A stretch of DNA of 64,000 bases from Idiomarina abyssalis (lineage in GTDB: Bacteria; Pseudomonadota; Gammaproteobacteria; Enterobacterales; Alteromonadaceae). The notes beneath the pieces are model-generated. The model was not told where the DNA came from. It saw only the letters and a list, made by a program, of their open reading frames with translations, and did no database searches. Shown piece after piece: positions 9,024 through 22,453 of this stretch (position 1 is the first letter of the stretch; the number at the start of each line of letters is the position of its first letter). Location of the stretch: the NCBI RefSeq assembly GCF_900116625.1, contig NZ_FPBE01000006.1:107835-171834 (forward strand). The letters are read 5' to 3'. The translations under genes were made by a program, and so were the position numbers.

Positions 9024-10397
9024 TTAGTCCGCTGCAGTTCCTTCAACGTCCTCTGACAGACTGCTGTTAATTGCCAATAGGTCGTTTTCCTGAAGCTGTC
9101 CTGCCGCTTGCTCTAAACGTAGCATTTGGCGAATATAGCCATAGCGAGCTTCTGATAAGTTACGCTTAGCGTTATACAGGTTTTGAGTGCTATTCAGTAC
9201 GTCAACGATAGTACGGGTACCGACTTCAAAACCTGCCTCTGTTGCTTTTAAGGCACTTTCTGCTGAAACTACAGACTGCTGGAATGCGCTAATACTGGCA
9301 ATTGACGCAGATACTTCGTAGTAAGCGTTACGCACTTCACGCTCAATTTGACGACGGGTCTGAACCATTTGCTGGCTACTTGCTACGTAGTTGTCACGCG
9401 CCTGAGACACTTCAGCTGAGGTGCGGAAGCCTGAGAAAATAGGTACGCTGACGTTTAGACCAATTGAACGGCTATCAAGACGGCCCGTATCTGGGGATGG
9501 CTCACCTTGTATTGTTCTATCGATATCATTGGCTGAATAGTTCGCTGATAATGACACGGTCGGGTAGTGACCCGCTTGCTGAAGCTTAATTTGCTGTTCA
9601 GCAATCTCAACCTGCACCATGCTCTCTAATAAGCTTAGATTACTATTTTCCGCTTTCTTTACCCATTTCATGACATCTTCCGGTGCAGGGTTACTGGGCG
9701 AAAAGGTTTCGGTGTCTAATGCGGCCAGCGTCTGTGGGTATTGCCCAGTGATTTCACGAATGCTTTCGTAAGCAATTTCTACGGCATTACGAGCCTGAAT
9801 TTCACGGGCGACGGCGCTGTCATATTGTGCTTGTGCTTCGTGCACGTCAGTAATGGCGGTTAAACCAACAGAGAAACGTTGTTTGGTTTGCTCAAGCTGA
9901 CGTTTAATGGCTTTTTTCTCGGCTTCAGCAAATGACAGGTCGTCTTTTGCCTGAAGTGCCTGGAAGTAAGCGTTTACAACACGCAGCATTAATTCCTGCT
10001 GAGCATTACTGTATGAAATCTCGGCTTGATAGGCTTGCTTTTCAGCAATGTCAGCGTTTTTCCAGACGCTCCAGTCAAAGATACTTTGGTTTAAAGTAAC
10101 GCCTGCTTGCCAACCACTACTATCTATTGCAAATTTCTGGATTTGATTGTTAACAAACTGTGGCGAGTCACTCGTAGACTCACTATAACCAGCTTCACCG
10201 TTAACCTGTGGTAAGAACCCTGATTTGGCAATATCGACGCCTTTTTGGGTTGCATTACGTTCAGCCGCAGCTCTTAACAACGTAGGGTCGTTATCAACCG
10301 CTAAACGATAAATTTGAGCTAAATCTTCCGCATTTGACGTAAAAGAGACTGTAGTTAATGCAATTCCTACAGCCGCTGACAAGAGGTGCTTTTTCAT
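9024..10397 (-). CDS. tolC: TolC-family outer membrane efflux channel
   Basis: TolC forms a trimeric outer-membrane and periplasmic tunnel used by tripartite drug pumps and type I secretion. I start at the ATG at 10397, which puts a typical signal peptide (MKKHLLSAAVGIALTT...SNA) at the very N terminus. An ATG 9 codons upstream at 10424 is possible but would bury the lysines. The mature part begins DLAQIYRLAVDNDPTLL, the usual TolC opening, and shows the two repeated coiled-coil halves with LNQSIFDW and VPIFSGF strand-turn blocks. Length 457 (E. coli mature plus signal 493). It is divergent from nudF, as in E. coli. Confidence 0.93.
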   Translation of the reverse strand: MKKHLLSAAVGIALTTVSFTSNAEDLAQIYRLAVDNDPTLLRAAAERNATQKGVDIAKSGFLPQVNGEAGYSESTSDSPQFVNNQIQKFAIDSSGWQAGVTLNQSIFDWSVWKNADIAEKQAYQAEISYSNAQQELMLRVVNAYFQALQAKDDLSFAEAEKKAIKRQLEQTKQRFSVGLTAITDVHEAQAQYDSAVAREIQARNAVEIAYESIREITGQYPQTLAALDTETFSPSNPAPEDVMKWVKKAENSNLSLLESMVQVEIAEQQIKLQQAGHYPTVSLSANYSANDIDRTIQGEPSPDTGRLDSRSIGLNVSVPIFSGFRTSAEVSQARDNYVASSQQMVQTRRQIEREVRNAYYEVSASIASISAFQQSVVSAESALKATEAGFEVGTRTIVDVLNSTQNLYNAKRNLSEARYGYIRQMLRLEQAAGQLQENDLLAINSSLSEDVEGTAAD

Positions 10398-10618
10398 GGT
10401 AGTCAGTGTCCCGTTACTTGACATGCAATAGTCTTAAAGTGATTGCGCGTTAGTTTACATACAGTGTTGAATGATTACCAGTGTAATTGATTCACGCTGA
10501 TAATTTAAGCAAAACATGGTTTCAGAATCTGCTCAAGTGTAACAGAATGTTTGCTGTATAGTAGATCAGAAAGCAGGCTTTACTCTCATATCAAAAAAAG
10601 TTGAAGTGAGAAGGTGAA

Positions 10619-11230
10619 ATGGCGTCAAGATTGACTCGAAAAGATGTTGAACTCGATAAAAAACAGCCGCTTTATGAAGGCTTTTTGTCGGTTTATAAAT
10701 ACAAACTCAAACACCGTTTGTTTCAAGGCGGCTGGAGTCAGCCTATTGAGCGTGAATTGATGGAGCGTGGCCACGCTGTCGTGGTGATACCTTATGACCC
10801 TGTTCGCGACGAGTTAGTCGTGCTGGAACAATTTCGGGTAGGTGCATTAGACGACCCCAACGGGCCTTGGCTATTTGAATTTGTCGCCGGGATGTTTGAT
10901 GCCGACGAGAGCGCTGAAGAAGTGGCAACTCGTGAACTGGAAGAAGAAGCTGGTTTAACAGCCAAACGTTTAATTTACGCTACCAGTTATTACTCCAGCC
11001 CGGGTGGTACCGATGAAAAGTTAACGATTTATATTGCAGAAGTTGATAGTAAATCGGCTGCCGACTTTGGTGGTCTCCCTGAAGAAGACGAAGATATACG
11101 CGTGCATGTGATACCAAGGGATAAAGTTATCGCTATGCTTGAACGTGAAGAAATCAACAACGCAGCCAGTGTAATTGGGTTACAATGGTTGCAGTTACAC
11201 CATGATAAGGTGTTCTCTGATCTGGAGTAA
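10619..11230 (+). CDS. nudF: ADP-ribose pyrophosphatase (Nudix hydrolase)
   Basis: It hydrolyses ADP-ribose and related nucleoside diphosphate sugars to AMP and a sugar phosphate in the cytoplasm. A complete Nudix box runs from Gly91 to Leu113 (G-x5-E97-x7-R105-E106-L-x-E-E-x-G-L). Length 203 residues (E. coli NudF 209). AAGGTG lies just before the ATG. It heads a co-directional string with yqiB and topoisomerase IV. The tolC/nudF divergence matches E. coli. Confidence 0.93.
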   Translation: MASRLTRKDVELDKKQPLYEGFLSVYKYKLKHRLFQGGWSQPIERELMERGHAVVVIPYDPVRDELVVLEQFRVGALDDPNGPWLFEFVAGMFDADESAEEVATRELEEEAGLTAKRLIYATSYYSSPGGTDEKLTIYIAEVDSKSAADFGGLPEEDEDIRVHVIPRDKVIAMLEREEINNAASVIGLQWLQLHHDKVFSDLE

Positions 11231-11244
11231 ACTGAGGTTTTATT

Positions 11245-11706
11245 ATGCTACAGCGCTATGTTGTCGACGTGGCTGAACTGCACCGACTGAACGAACTTAA
11301 CTACGCAGGGTTGTTGCCTCTGCTGTCCCAGCTTGAGTCTCAGGCTCAGGTTACGATTTATGCCGGGGAGCATTTAGCGTTCAGTTTGCGCAACGTGAGT
11401 GAAGCGCGCTATACCTCAGACATTGAAATTGAACAGTTGAAGCCGGACTGGGCAGACTACCTGCATGCTAAAATGACGGTGCGGTTATATCATGATGTGC
11501 GTATGGCTGAGATTATATCCAGTCAGGGCGTTACTCGTTTAGCCGCACGTTATCAGCAGCCTAACCGTGAAATGCGGCACCAGGATGAAAAGCATCAGGT
11601 GAATCAATTTTTGGCCGACTGGTTAACCTTGTGTCGTAAGCAGGGCCATATTCAGCCTAAGCTGAGCGAAACTGCTCAGAAATTTATGCCGTACTACTTC
11701 AAATAG
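11245..11706 (+). CDS. yqiB: DUF1249 family protein YqiB
   Basis: A 153-residue cytoplasmic protein of unknown function. It shares the blocks MTVRLYHD and DEKHQVNQFLADWL with E. coli YqiB, which likewise follows nudF. The start 14 bases after nudF implies one transcript. In E. coli cpdA and yqiA lie between yqiB and parE; here they are absent and parE follows after 66 bases. No membrane segment or catalytic motif is evident. Confidence 0.85.
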   Translation: MLQRYVVDVAELHRLNELNYAGLLPLLSQLESQAQVTIYAGEHLAFSLRNVSEARYTSDIEIEQLKPDWADYLHAKMTVRLYHDVRMAEIISSQGVTRLAARYQQPNREMRHQDEKHQVNQFLADWLTLCRKQGHIQPKLSETAQKFMPYYFK

Positions 11707-11760
11707 ACGCCAGTTAGCGGTAAATTGAAGCACACTTTTCGTGGATCGAGCCAATAATAA

Positions 11761-13665
<1,905 letters not shown>

Positions 13666-13691
13666 GCACTTGTGAGCAAGGAGAAGTCAGA

Positions 13692-15938
13692 ATGTCGACG
13701 GAAGTTACAGAAACCCGCCCACTGAGTCGCTTTACGGAAGAAGCCTACCTGAATTATTCCATGTACGTGATCATGGACAGGGCACTACCGAATATCGGTG
13801 ATGGTTTAAAACCGGTACAGCGACGCATTGTATACGCAATGTCAGAGCTTGGACTCTCGGCACTTGCTAAATATAAAAAATCAGCCCGTACCGTGGGTGA
13901 TGTTCTTGGTAAATTTCACCCTCATGGTGACAGTGCATGTTATGAAGCTATGGTGCTCATGGCTCAGCCCTTCACCTACCGTCACCCGCTGGTCGACGGT
14001 CAGGGTAACTGGGGTTCACCGGATGACCCTAAATCCTTCGCAGCTATGCGTTATACCGAGGCCAGACTGTCTAAATTTAGTGAAGTCTTACTCAGCGAGC
14101 TGGGTCAGGGGACGGTCGACTGGATACCGAACTTTGATGGCACCATGAAAGAGCCTCAGGTGCTGCCTGCGCGTTTACCCCATATTTTATTAAATGGTGT
14201 AACCGGCATTGCTGTCGGTATGGCCACGGACATTCCTCCTCACAATGCTCGTGAAGTGGCTAATGCCTGCGCAATGTTACTGGAAAAGCCGGGTAGTCAG
14301 CTTGAAGATATTATGGAAGTGCTGAAGGGACCGGATTACCCGACCGATGCTGAAATTATTACGCCAACGGATGACATCACTAAGCTTTATGAAACGGGGC
14401 GCGGTAGTATTAAAATGCGTGCCTGCTACAGTGTTGAAGATGGTGAAATTGTTATTACGGCCTTACCGCACCAGGCATCCGGGGCAAGAGTATTAGAGCA
14501 AATAGCGCATCAAATGCAGGCCAAGAAACTGCCTTTAGTTTCGGACTTGCGTGATGAGTCAGACCATGAAAACCCGACACGGTTAGTTGTGGTTCCTCGC
14601 TCAAATCGGGTGGATACAGAACAGTTAATGAATCACCTGTTCGCCACAACAGATCTGGAAAAGCAGTACCGGGTTAACCTGAATATTCTGGGCTTAGATG
14701 GCCGGCCGAAAGTGAAGCCGCTGGTTGGCATTCTTAAAGAGTGGCTGGAGTTTCGTCAGACAACAGTAACGCGACGTTTGCAGCATCGCTTAGATAAAGT
14801 GCTGGCGCGCCTGCATATTTTAGAAGGCTTACTTATTGCTTATCTCAATATTGATGAAGTTATTGAGATTATCCGTACTGAAGATAAACCGAAAGACGAG
14901 TTAATGAGTCGCTTTGGGTTATCGGATAAACAAGCTGAAGCTATTCTGGAGCTGAAGTTACGCCACTTAGCAAAATTAGAAGAAATGAAGCTGACCGGCG
15001 AGCAAGATGAACTTAATAAAGAGCGCGAAAAGCTGCAGACTTTACTGGGCTCAGATCGTCGTTTGAAAACACTGATCAAGAAAGAGTTGCTAGCTGATGC
15101 GGAAACTTATGGTGACGAGCGCCGTTCGCCAATTGTTGAGCGCTCTGAAGCTAAAGCGTTAAGCGAGCGTGATTTAACGCCAGCCGAAGCGGTAACTGTT
15201 GTGTTATCGAAGAAAGGCTGGGTGCGCTCTGCTAAAGGTCATGATATCGAAGGTGAGAAGCTCAGTTATAAATCCGGTGACAGCTATTTGGCGTCGGCTG
15301 AAGGTAAGAGTAATCAGCCTGTGGTGTTCCTTGATACTTCAGGGAAAAGCTTCTCCTGTGAAGCGCATCTGTTGCCATCAGCAAGGAGCCAGGGTGAACC
15401 TCTGACCGGACGTTTCAGTTTAGTTGCGGGTGAAAACGTTGAGCACGTTCTAATGGCCAAAGACGAAAGTCATTTACTATTGGCATCCGACGCTGGTTAT
15501 GGGTTTGTTTGCCAGTTCAGCGACTTAGTCAGCCGTAATAAAAACGGTAAAGCTATTATCACATTACCGACCGGCGCTAAGATACTGCCACCTAATAAAG
15601 TGAATGATTTGCAGGAAGACAAAGTTGTTGTTATTTCCAATGAAGGCCGGATGTTGGTCTTCCCTGTCGCAGACTTGCCTCAACTGAGTAAAGGAAAAGG
15701 CAACAAGTTAATTAGTATTCCTGCTTTGCGTGCGCAGTCTCGCGAAGAATATGTGGTTGCATTGGCTACTGCGGCGCCGGACAAAGCTATTACTTTGATT
15801 GCCGGTAAGCGTAAGCTGACTCTGAAACCTGCAGATTTAGAGCATTACTATGGAGAACGCGGACGGCGTGGTAATAAACTACCGCGCGGATTACAACGTG
15901 TTGATGAAATAGTGGTTGAGCAAGACAAGGATAATTGA
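13692..15938 (+). CDS. parC: DNA topoisomerase IV subunit A
   Basis: DNA-cutting subunit of topoisomerase IV, 748 residues (E. coli 752). The active-site tyrosine is Tyr121 in [10 protein letters not shown]. The quinolone-determining region reads [13 protein letters not shown], with Ser81 and Glu85 at the E. coli Ser80 and Glu84 positions, so the common resistance substitutions are not present. The C-terminal third is the beta-pinwheel DNA-wrapping domain. AAGGAG precedes the ATG. plsC follows after 9 bases, as in E. coli. Confidence 0.97.
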   Translation: MSTEVTETRPLSRFTEEAYLNYSMYVIMDRALPNIGDGLKPVQRRIVYAMSELGLSALAKYKKSARTVGDVLGKFHPHGDSACYEAMVLMAQPFTYRHPLVDGQGNWGSPDDPKSFAAMRYTEARLSKFSEVLLSELGQGTVDWIPNFDGTMKEPQVLPARLPHILLNGVTGIAVGMATDIPPHNAREVANACAMLLEKPGSQLEDIMEVLKGPDYPTDAEIITPTDDITKLYETGRGSIKMRACYSVEDGEIVITALPHQASGARVLEQIAHQMQAKKLPLVSDLRDESDHENPTRLVVVPRSNRVDTEQLMNHLFATTDLEKQYRVNLNILGLDGRPKVKPLVGILKEWLEFRQTTVTRRLQHRLDKVLARLHILEGLLIAYLNIDEVIEIIRTEDKPKDELMSRFGLSDKQAEAILELKLRHLAKLEEMKLTGEQDELNKEREKLQTLLGSDRRLKTLIKKELLADAETYGDERRSPIVERSEAKALSERDLTPAEAVTVVLSKKGWVRSAKGHDIEGEKLSYKSGDSYLASAEGKSNQPVVFLDTSGKSFSCEAHLLPSARSQGEPLTGRFSLVAGENVEHVLMAKDESHLLLASDAGYGFVCQFSDLVSRNKNGKAIITLPTGAKILPPNKVNDLQEDKVVVISNEGRMLVFPVADLPQLSKGKGNKLISIPALRAQSREEYVVALATAAPDKAITLIAGKRKLTLKPADLEHYYGERGRRGNKLPRGLQRVDEIVVEQDKDN

Positions 15939-15947
15939 GGAGTTTGA

Positions 15948-16688
15948 ATGTTAGCCTTGTTGCGGTGGGTATTTCTTGGTGGATTCGTTGTATTGTTCGG
16001 TGTGGTCGGTTGCTTATTTTGTATCATCCGCCCCTTTCATCGTAATAATACTTACAGGTTCGCTCATATTTTTGGGTGGGCAATACGAGTTTTAGGCATG
16101 CGAATTGAAGTGAGTCGTCACCCGGACATTGAAAAGGGTGGCCCTTACGTCTTTGTCTGTAACCATCAGAACAGTTGGGAAATATTCACCATTGCAGCAA
16201 TGCTGCCTAAAAATACCGTTACTGTGGGCAAGAAAAGCCTGCGCTGGATACCGTTCTTCGGGTGGCTTTATTGGTTAGCAGGAAATATTCTGATTGACAG
16301 AAAAAACGCCGGAAAAGCTCATGGCACCATAGGACAAACGGCGGATGCTATAAAGCAACGAGACATTTCGGTATGGATGTTTCCGGAAGGAACCCGAAGT
16401 TACGGAAGAGGGCTGTTACCCTTTAAGAATGGTGCTTTTCATACTGCGTTTCGGGCTCAGGTTGACGTGGTTCCGGTATGTGTCTCTGAGTTACATGGCA
16501 AGGTAAAGATGAACCGCTGGAACAATGGTGTGCTGAAAGTTGCTTTTCTGGAGCCGGTACGAATTGCAAACTACCAGCGTGAAAACTTACGTGAGCTGAG
16601 TGGGCACTGCCATCAGCTAATGGATGATAAAATTAAGCAGCTGAACACAAGTATTGAACGAGAACAGGCGGAAAAGGATAAATCATGA
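15948..16688 (+). CDS. plsC: 1-acyl-sn-glycerol-3-phosphate acyltransferase
   Basis: It makes phosphatidic acid from lysophosphatidic acid at the inner membrane. One N-terminal membrane segment (about 5-27). The acyltransferase motif is NHQNSWE, with His73 and Glu78, so HX4E rather than the HX4D of E. coli PlsC; many family members use Glu. The second motif is FPEGTRS (residues 145-151). Length 246 (E. coli 245). It shares ATGA with rraB, a 4-base overlap suggesting translational coupling. Confidence 0.93.
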   Translation: MLALLRWVFLGGFVVLFGVVGCLFCIIRPFHRNNTYRFAHIFGWAIRVLGMRIEVSRHPDIEKGGPYVFVCNHQNSWEIFTIAAMLPKNTVTVGKKSLRWIPFFGWLYWLAGNILIDRKNAGKAHGTIGQTADAIKQRDISVWMFPEGTRSYGRGLLPFKNGAFHTAFRAQVDVVPVCVSELHGKVKMNRWNNGVLKVAFLEPVRIANYQRENLRELSGHCHQLMDDKIKQLNTSIEREQAEKDKS

Positions 16689-17071
16689 GCCGAGATCTTA
16701 ATGATCTACTTAAGCAAAGTGAAGAAACCGTACAGGCTTTGATAGCTGACGGTGCGGAGACAGATCTCCTGTATGAAATTGAGCATCACCTGGCCAGCCA
16801 GGACTTTACTAAGTTGGAAAAAGCGGCCGTAGAGCTTGTTAAGCAAGGCTACCATGTGGACGATGCCGATGAGTTTGAAGACGAACGCGGTAAGCGTTGG
16901 TTTGCGTTTATGGCGGTCACAGATGCTGAGCTTGATAGCGATATTCTAAACCGGCAGGTGAGAGAAATAGCTGCTATAGCCGATGACTGTGAGGTTGAAT
17001 ACGATGGCTGGGGCACCTTGATTGAAGATGATGAACTTGAAGGTGAAGAGTTCGACGATGGAGAGGAATAA
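16685..17071 (+). CDS. rraB: ribonuclease E activity regulator RraB
   Basis: A small acidic protein (128 residues) of the RraB/YjgD family, which binds the RNase E degradosome scaffold and modulates mRNA turnover. Family blocks are LYEIEHHLAS, LEKAAVELVKQGYHV and VEYDGWGT, followed by a very acidic tail. The start overlaps plsC by 4 bases. A terminator hairpin embraces its stop codon and closes the nudF-to-rraB string. Confidence 0.92.
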   Translation: MSRDLNDLLKQSEETVQALIADGAETDLLYEIEHHLASQDFTKLEKAAVELVKQGYHVDDADEFEDERGKRWFAFMAVTDAELDSDILNRQVREIAAIADDCEVEYDGWGTLIEDDELEGEEFDDGEE

Positions 17072-17083
17072 CCTCTCCTGATT
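17060..17083 (+). terminator. terminator at the rraB stop codon
   Basis: GGAGAGG and CCTCTCC form a 7-bp stem whose 5-base loop contains the end of the rraB stop codon, followed by TGATTTT. The short T-run makes it a moderate terminator. Confidence 0.55.
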
Positions 17084-17521
17084 TTACAAACCTTTTTCTT
17101 TCATCATATTGCGGTAGTCACTTCCTAAGCCGGATTTTTCGGACTCACTTAATACCTTTCCTGCGCGCTGGAAAAATCCCTGCTCTTCATCTTTCAGATG
17201 ATGTAAAACTTTATGTTTTAAATTTTTAAAGTGTTGAAGCCAGGCTGGCGACGACATTTCCGTTTGTTCTAAGGTTTCAATCAGTTCGTCAATTTCATGG
17301 TGCTCAGCGATACCGTGTCGCGACATTTCTATTGTGTCATCGTCTTTGATAAGAGGGTTATAAAAGTATCGTTCCTCAGCGGCAGCGTGTTGTTCCAGCT
17401 GGAGCTTTAGTTGCTGATAGTATTGTTCACGCTCCGGCGCTTCTCCGGTCGTTTCCAATAGCAATTCAAGCAATTTACGTTGTTTATCGTGATCAACTCT
17501 CAGTTCTTCGAAAATAGTCAT
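17084..17521 (-). CDS. hemerythrin HHE-domain protein
   Basis: A 145-residue four-helix cytoplasmic protein. Candidate di-iron ligands are His11, His45, Glu49, His69, His74 or His75, and the HHLKDEE block around 107-113, matching the HHE cation-binding pattern. Such proteins sense or store oxygen or nitric oxide, or protect iron centres; the substrate cannot be read here. It is convergent with rraB and separated from valS by a terminator, so it is probably transcribed alone. Confidence 0.85.
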   Translation of the reverse strand: MTIFEELRVDHDKQRKLLELLLETTGEAPEREQYYQQLKLQLEQHAAAEERYFYNPLIKDDDTIEMSRHGIAEHHEIDELIETLEQTEMSSPAWLQHFKNLKHKVLHHLKDEEQGFFQRAGKVLSESEKSGLGSDYRNMMKEKGL

Positions 17522-17588
17522 GACTCTCTCCCTTTGTCTCGTTATTTTTCACTACGAGAGCCCTCTTAAAATAGATTATTTTTCAAAA

Positions 17589-17617
17589 AAAAGCCCGAAT
17601 CAGAGACTCGGGCTTTT
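17589..17617 (-). terminator. valS terminator
   Basis: A 7-bp stem (AGCCCGA / TCGGGCT) followed on the minus strand by eight T, 22 bases after the valS stop. A shorter T-run on the plus strand could give weak bidirectional action. Confidence 0.85.
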
Positions 17618-17639
17618 AGCGATACACTTTTAATGAAAA

Positions 17640-20489
17640 TTAAAGCGCTTTAATTTTCTCCTGCTGCTCTTGCAGTTGCTTGAGCGTAGTTTCTGCTTCA
17701 GCAAGCTTCTCACGTTCTTTAGCAATGACAGCTTCTGGTGCTTTACTGACAAAGTTATCGTTGCCCAACTTACCGTTCAGACGCTGCCACTCTTTGTTCG
17801 CTTTCTCGATAGATTTTTGCAGTCGCTGTAGCTCTGCTTCTTTATCAATTAAACCGGCCATTGGAATATGCAGCTTCAACGTATCAACCAGTGCGGTCAT
17901 ACTGGCTGGTGCATCATCATCGCTTTCAATAAACTCAATAGACTCCAGCTTTGCCAGGCTACTGAGGAAGCTTTGGTTATTCTCAATACGGCCTCTGGCC
18001 ATTGAATCAGCATTTGAAAGCAGCAGAGGCAAAGGCTTATTCGGTGATAAATCCATTTCGCCACGAATATTTCGAATAGCTAAAATAACGCGCTTCAGCC
18101 ACTCCATGTCCTGCATTGCCTGATGGCTGACGTTGTCCTCAACCTGCGGGAACGGCTGCAGCATAATGGTATCATCCGTATTACCAACCAGCGGTTTCAC
18201 CCGTTGCCAGATAGTTTCAGTAATGTACGGCATAACCGGATGCAGTAAGCGCAGTAACTGTTCTAAAACATTCACCAGTGTGTGGCGAGTACCGCGTTGT
18301 TGCACTTCCGTGCCACTTTGGAGAACCGGCTTAGTGAGTTCAAGATACCAGTCACAAAACTGGTTCCAGGTAAACTCGTATGCAATAGCGGCTGCCTGAT
18401 CAAAACGATAGGTATCTAAAGCCTGACGGAAGTCTTTTACTGTGCTGTTAAAGCGGGCAATAATCCACTCATCAGCCAGTGACAGGGTCATATCGTCGTT
18501 TTCAAGACCACAGTCATTCTCTTCGGTACTCATTAACACATACCGGCTGGCGTTCCACAGTTTGTTGCAGAAGTTGCGATAACCCTCCAGACGCTTCATG
18601 TCCCAGTTGATATCGCGCCCAGTCGATGCAAGTGCTGTTAATGTAAAGCGCAGTGCATCGGTTCCGTGAGCGGTAATGCCTTCAGGAAACTCTTTGCGGG
18701 TGCGTTTTTCAATTTTCTCGCGCATTTTCGGCTGCATCATATTGGCTGTGCGTTTAGCAACCAGCTCGTCAGCGCTAATGCCGTCAATCATGTCCAGCGG
18801 ATCTAACACGTTACCTTTAGACTTAGACATTTTCTGGCCTTCTTCGTCGCGAATAAGACCAGTCACATAGACCTTCTTAAACGGAACTTGCGGCTGGCCT
18901 TCTTCGTCTTTCATAAAGTGCATGGTCATCATGATCATGCGGGCAACCCAGAAGAAAATGATGTCAAAACCAGTCACCAACACATCGGTAGGGTGGAAGG
19001 TTTTTAAGTCCTCGGTATTTTTTGGCCAACCTAGGGTAGAAAAGGTCCATAACGCGGAAGAGAACCAGGTATCCAGTACGTCTTCGTCCTGCTGAAGAGG
19101 CGTATCACCTAAGTTGTGCTTCTCCCGCACTTCTTCTTCGGTGCGACCGACATAGACATTGCCCTGTTCGTCGTACCATGCCGGAATACGGTGCCCCCAC
19201 CATAATTGACGCGAAATACACCAGTCCTGAATATCGCGCATCCAGCTGAAATACATGTTCTCGTATTGCTTAGGGACAAATTCAATGCGTCCGTCTTCAA
19301 CCGCTTCGGTTGCTTGTTTGGCCATAGGTTCAACGCGAACATACCATTGGTCGGTTAAATGCGGTTCAATAGGAACGCCACCGCGGTCGCCGTATGGTAT
19401 TTTGTTGGTGTGTTTTTCAATTTTTTCCAGTAAGCCAAGTTCGTCAAATTCAGCAATAAGTTGCTTACGGGCCTCAAAGCGTTCTTTACCAGCGTATCGC
19501 TCAGGTAAAGCCCCATCAAACCCGTTCAGCTCTTCAAGCGCTTCACCCGTACTGGTGTAAAGGCCTGCTTTTGCCATGACGTGCGCAGTGTCATCAAAAA
19601 TAGAAATCATCCCAGTTTGATGACGCTTGCCAATTTCGTAGTCATTAAAATCATGCGCCGGAGTTACCTTTACGCAACCTGTACCGAATTCGCTGTCAAC
19701 GTGGTGGTCGGCAACAATAGGAATACGACGGTTAACAATAGGTAACTCGAGGTGTTTCCCAACCAAATGAGCAAAGCGCTCGTCGTCGGGATGCACAGCA
19801 ACACAGACATCGCCTAACATGGTTTCCGGGCGGGTGGTCGCGACCACTAAATGGTCTTTGCCGTCTTCGGTTTTCTCGCCATCGGCTAGCGGGTAACGTA
19901 AATACCAGATAGAACCTTGTTGCTCTTTATTCTCGACTTCTAAATCAGAAATAGCGGTTTGCAGTGCCGGGTCCCAGTTGACCAGGCGTTTACCACGGTA
20001 AATCAAGTTATCTTCGTGCAGTTTTACGAAGACTTCACGTACCGCATCTGAAAGGCCTTCGTCCATAGTGAAGCGTTCACGATCCCAGTCAACAGAGTCG
20101 CCTAGACGGCGCATTTGCTGAGTGATGGTGCCGCCTGACTGTTCCTTCCATTCCCAAATTTTATCAATAAAAGCGTCACGACCAAGTTCCTGGCGAGTCT
20201 GTCCTTGAGCGGCTAACTGGCGTTCAACGACCATCTGCGTGGCAATACCAGCGTGGTCAGAACCGACTTGCCATAATGTATTACGGCTGTTCATTCTCTG
20301 GTAGCGGGTGAGCGTATCCATAATGGTGTGTTGGAAGGCGTGACCCATGTGCAGACTGCCGGTAACGTTGGGCGGCGGAATCATAATAGAGTAGGAGTCG
20401 CCCTTACCTGAAGGCTTGAAGTAGCCTTTGTCTTCCCATTGTTGGTAGAGGTCTTGTTCTATCGCTGCAGGGGAGTATGTTTTATCCAT
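17640..20489 (-). CDS. valS: valyl-tRNA synthetase
   Basis: Class I synthetase charging tRNA-Val, 949 residues (E. coli 951). The HIGH-type motif is HMGH in [12 protein letters not shown] and the KMSKS loop is in [10 protein letters not shown]. The editing domain lies between them, and the C terminus is a coiled coil of Lys/Glu/Gln-rich helices that grips tRNA. AAGG lies 6 bases before the ATG. It is the last gene of pepA-holC-valS, the same order as in E. coli. Confidence 0.97.
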   Translation of the reverse strand: MDKTYSPAAIEQDLYQQWEDKGYFKPSGKGDSYSIMIPPPNVTGSLHMGHAFQHTIMDTLTRYQRMNSRNTLWQVGSDHAGIATQMVVERQLAAQGQTRQELGRDAFIDKIWEWKEQSGGTITQQMRRLGDSVDWDRERFTMDEGLSDAVREVFVKLHEDNLIYRGKRLVNWDPALQTAISDLEVENKEQQGSIWYLRYPLADGEKTEDGKDHLVVATTRPETMLGDVCVAVHPDDERFAHLVGKHLELPIVNRRIPIVADHHVDSEFGTGCVKVTPAHDFNDYEIGKRHQTGMISIFDDTAHVMAKAGLYTSTGEALEELNGFDGALPERYAGKERFEARKQLIAEFDELGLLEKIEKHTNKIPYGDRGGVPIEPHLTDQWYVRVEPMAKQATEAVEDGRIEFVPKQYENMYFSWMRDIQDWCISRQLWWGHRIPAWYDEQGNVYVGRTEEEVREKHNLGDTPLQQDEDVLDTWFSSALWTFSTLGWPKNTEDLKTFHPTDVLVTGFDIIFFWVARMIMMTMHFMKDEEGQPQVPFKKVYVTGLIRDEEGQKMSKSKGNVLDPLDMIDGISADELVAKRTANMMQPKMREKIEKRTRKEFPEGITAHGTDALRFTLTALASTGRDINWDMKRLEGYRNFCNKLWNASRYVLMSTEENDCGLENDDMTLSLADEWIIARFNSTVKDFRQALDTYRFDQAAAIAYEFTWNQFCDWYLELTKPVLQSGTEVQQRGTRHTLVNVLEQLLRLLHPVMPYITETIWQRVKPLVGNTDDTIMLQPFPQVEDNVSHQAMQDMEWLKRVILAIRNIRGEMDLSPNKPLPLLLSNADSMARGRIENNQSFLSSLAKLESIEFIESDDDAPASMTALVDTLKLHIPMAGLIDKEAELQRLQKSIEKANKEWQRLNGKLGNDNFVSKAPEAVIAKEREKLAEAETTLKQLQEQQEKIKAL

Positions 20490-20496
20490 ATTAACC

Positions 20497-20946
20497 TTAC
20501 TTCTGTTCGGATGTCAGGGGCTCGGTATGCATTTGGCAACCTCTGGCCCTGTAATGTTTGTATCGCTCGCGAGCTACCTTTTTGCCATTGTCATCGGCTG
20601 GAACTGTGTCATAAAGTTTCTGGCTCTGTTGAGCTTGTACCGGAATGTCTTCAGCCAGGTTAAACAGGGCGTAACCGGGTCGGCTTTTAATGTCGCCAGA
20701 CTCCGGCCAACAAAGTTCTACCGGCGCTCCGGTAGCCGGGCCTTCTCCAAGCAAATTATGCGGAATAAAGGCATCACTTGGTTGTTGCCATAACAGTTCG
20801 TCCAGCGCTTCCGCCTGTTGCTGATTGCGGGCCCAAACCCGCAACCTTTTATGCTTTCTGTATAGCTCCGCTATCTTATCGCAAATTAACCGATTTTGCT
20901 CGTCTTCAGCTTTGTCAGGCATTAAGAAAAAAGTGGCTGAGGGCAT
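20497..20946 (-). CDS. holC: DNA polymerase III chi subunit
   Basis: Chi links the clamp loader (through psi) to single-stranded DNA-binding protein. Length 149 (E. coli 147). Recognisable blocks are the [10 protein letters not shown] helix and [12 protein letters not shown]. Only one base separates it from the pepA stop, and valS starts 7 bases downstream, so the three genes form one operon. Confidence 0.92.
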   Translation of the reverse strand: MPSATFFLMPDKAEDEQNRLICDKIAELYRKHKRLRVWARNQQQAEALDELLWQQPSDAFIPHNLLGEGPATGAPVELCWPESGDIKSRPGYALFNLAEDIPVQAQQSQKLYDTVPADDNGKKVARERYKHYRARGCQMHTEPLTSEQK

Positions 20947-20947
20947 C

Positions 20948-22453
20948 TTACTCTGCGACCTCTGCGCTGCACCGGTTAATTAAAAACTGCGTCAATAATG
21001 GAACCGGGCGGCCTGTGGAGCCTTTGTCTTTACCACCTTGCCAGGCCGTACCGGCAATATCCATGTGTGCCCAATTGTATTTCTTTGTATAACGAGATAA
21101 GAAACAAGCGGCGGTAATGGTGCCGGCTTCGCGACCACCAATGTTAGCCATATCTGCAAAAGGGCTATCGAGCATTGACTGGTACTCATCCCATAGCGGC
21201 ATACGCCAGGCTTTGTCGCCACTTTGTTGGGCAGCATTTAGAATTTCGTGTGCTAACGGATTATGTTGACTGAGTACGGCTGAAGCATGGCTGCCTAACG
21301 CAATAACACAGGCGCCTGTCAGCGTGGCTAAATCAATCACGGACTCGGGTTCGAAGCGCTCGATATAAGTCAGGGTATCGCACAGTACGAGTCGACCTTC
21401 TGCATCGGTATTCAGCACCTCAACTGTTTGACCGCTCATCGTCGTCAGGATATCTCCTGGGCGGTATGCTTTTCCATCTGGCATGTTTTCACAGCCTGCC
21501 ACAGCGCCAATAACGTTTATGGGGAGTTGCAGTTCAGCAAGAGCCTGCATAGCTCCTAAAACACCGGCGGCACCGCCCATGTCGTATTTCATTTCATCCA
21601 TATTGGCGGATGGTTTAATGGAAATACCGCCAGAATCAAATGTCAGGCCTTTACCGACCAGAACTATGGGAGGCTGGTCATCGGGTGCGCCTTTGTAATG
21701 CATTAAAGTTAGTACTGACTCATGCTCTGAACCACGGCCAACGGCTAAGTATGCGTTCATACCCAGCTTTTCCATTTCGGCTTCTTCAACGGTGCTAACC
21801 GTTAAATTGTCGTAATTTTCAGCCATTAATTTGGCTTGATCGGCTAAATAACGAGGTGTACAAATGTTAGGTGGCATATTTGCTACGTTGCGGCAAATAT
21901 CCATACCCGTAGCTACGGCTAACGCGTGCTGCACAGCTTGTTCGCCCAAAGCCAGCTCTTTTCGGCTTGGAACATTAAAGACCAGTTTACGCAACGGGCG
22001 TCGAGGTTCTTCTTTTTTACTCTTAAGCTCGTTAAAGTTGTACAATGTTGCCCGCGCAGCTTCTACGGCCTGACGAACCTTCCAGTAAGTATCGCGACCT
22101 TTAACGTGCAGCTCACTAAGAAAGCAGACCGCTTCCATTGAGCCGGTTTCGTTCAACGTGTTCATAGTGCGGGCTATAATTTGGCGATACTGGCGCTCAT
22201 CAAGTTCGCGCTCTTTACCGCAGCCGACCAGTAATACCCGTTCGGCAAGAATATTGGGGACATGATGTAACAGCAGAACCTGACCTGATTTACCTTCAAG
22301 GTCTCCGCGGCGCAATAAGTTGCTTAAATAACCATCACTGACTTTGTCTAATTGTTCGGCAACGCCAGACAGACGACGAGGTTCAAACACGCCAACAACG
22401 ATGCAAGCAGAACGTTGTTTTTCCGGATTACCACTTTTGACGCTGAACTCCAT
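20948..22453 (-). CDS. pepA: leucyl aminopeptidase (M17), PepA
   Basis: A hexameric di-metal aminopeptidase; in E. coli it is also a DNA-binding accessory factor for Xer recombination. Length 501 (E. coli 503). The M17 signature NTDAEGRL and the metal-site block [16 protein letters not shown] are intact. AGGAG is 9 bases before the ATG. First gene of pepA-holC-valS, divergent from lptF. Whether the DNA-binding role is kept cannot be read from sequence alone. Confidence 0.95.
   Translation of the reverse strand: MEFSVKSGNPEKQRSACIVVGVFEPRRLSGVAEQLDKVSDGYLSNLLRRGDLEGKSGQVLLLHHVPNILAERVLLVGCGKERELDERQYRQIIARTMNTLNETGSMEAVCFLSELHVKGRDTYWKVRQAVEAARATLYNFNELKSKKEEPRRPLRKLVFNVPSRKELALGEQAVQHALAVATGMDICRNVANMPPNICTPRYLADQAKLMAENYDNLTVSTVEEAEMEKLGMNAYLAVGRGSEHESVLTLMHYKGAPDDQPPIVLVGKGLTFDSGGISIKPSANMDEMKYDMGGAAGVLGAMQALAELQLPINVIGAVAGCENMPDGKAYRPGDILTTMSGQTVEVLNTDAEGRLVLCDTLTYIERFEPESVIDLATLTGACVIALGSHASAVLSQHNPLAHEILNAAQQSGDKAWRMPLWDEYQSMLDSPFADMANIGGREAGTITAACFLSRYTKKYNWAHMDIAGTAWQGGKDKGSTGRPVPLLTQFLINRCSAEVAE

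Noticed and set aside
10398..10424. 9-codon N-terminal extension of tolC
   Set aside because: Would place residues before a complete signal peptide; neither start has a strong ribosome binding site, so the signal peptide decides.
13920..14060. Quinolone-resistance substitutions in parC
   Set aside because: Ser81 and Glu85 are the susceptible residues.
17680..18123. 147-codon plus-strand frame opposite valS
   Set aside because: Ser-rich mirror of the valS coiled coil; no ribosome binding site.
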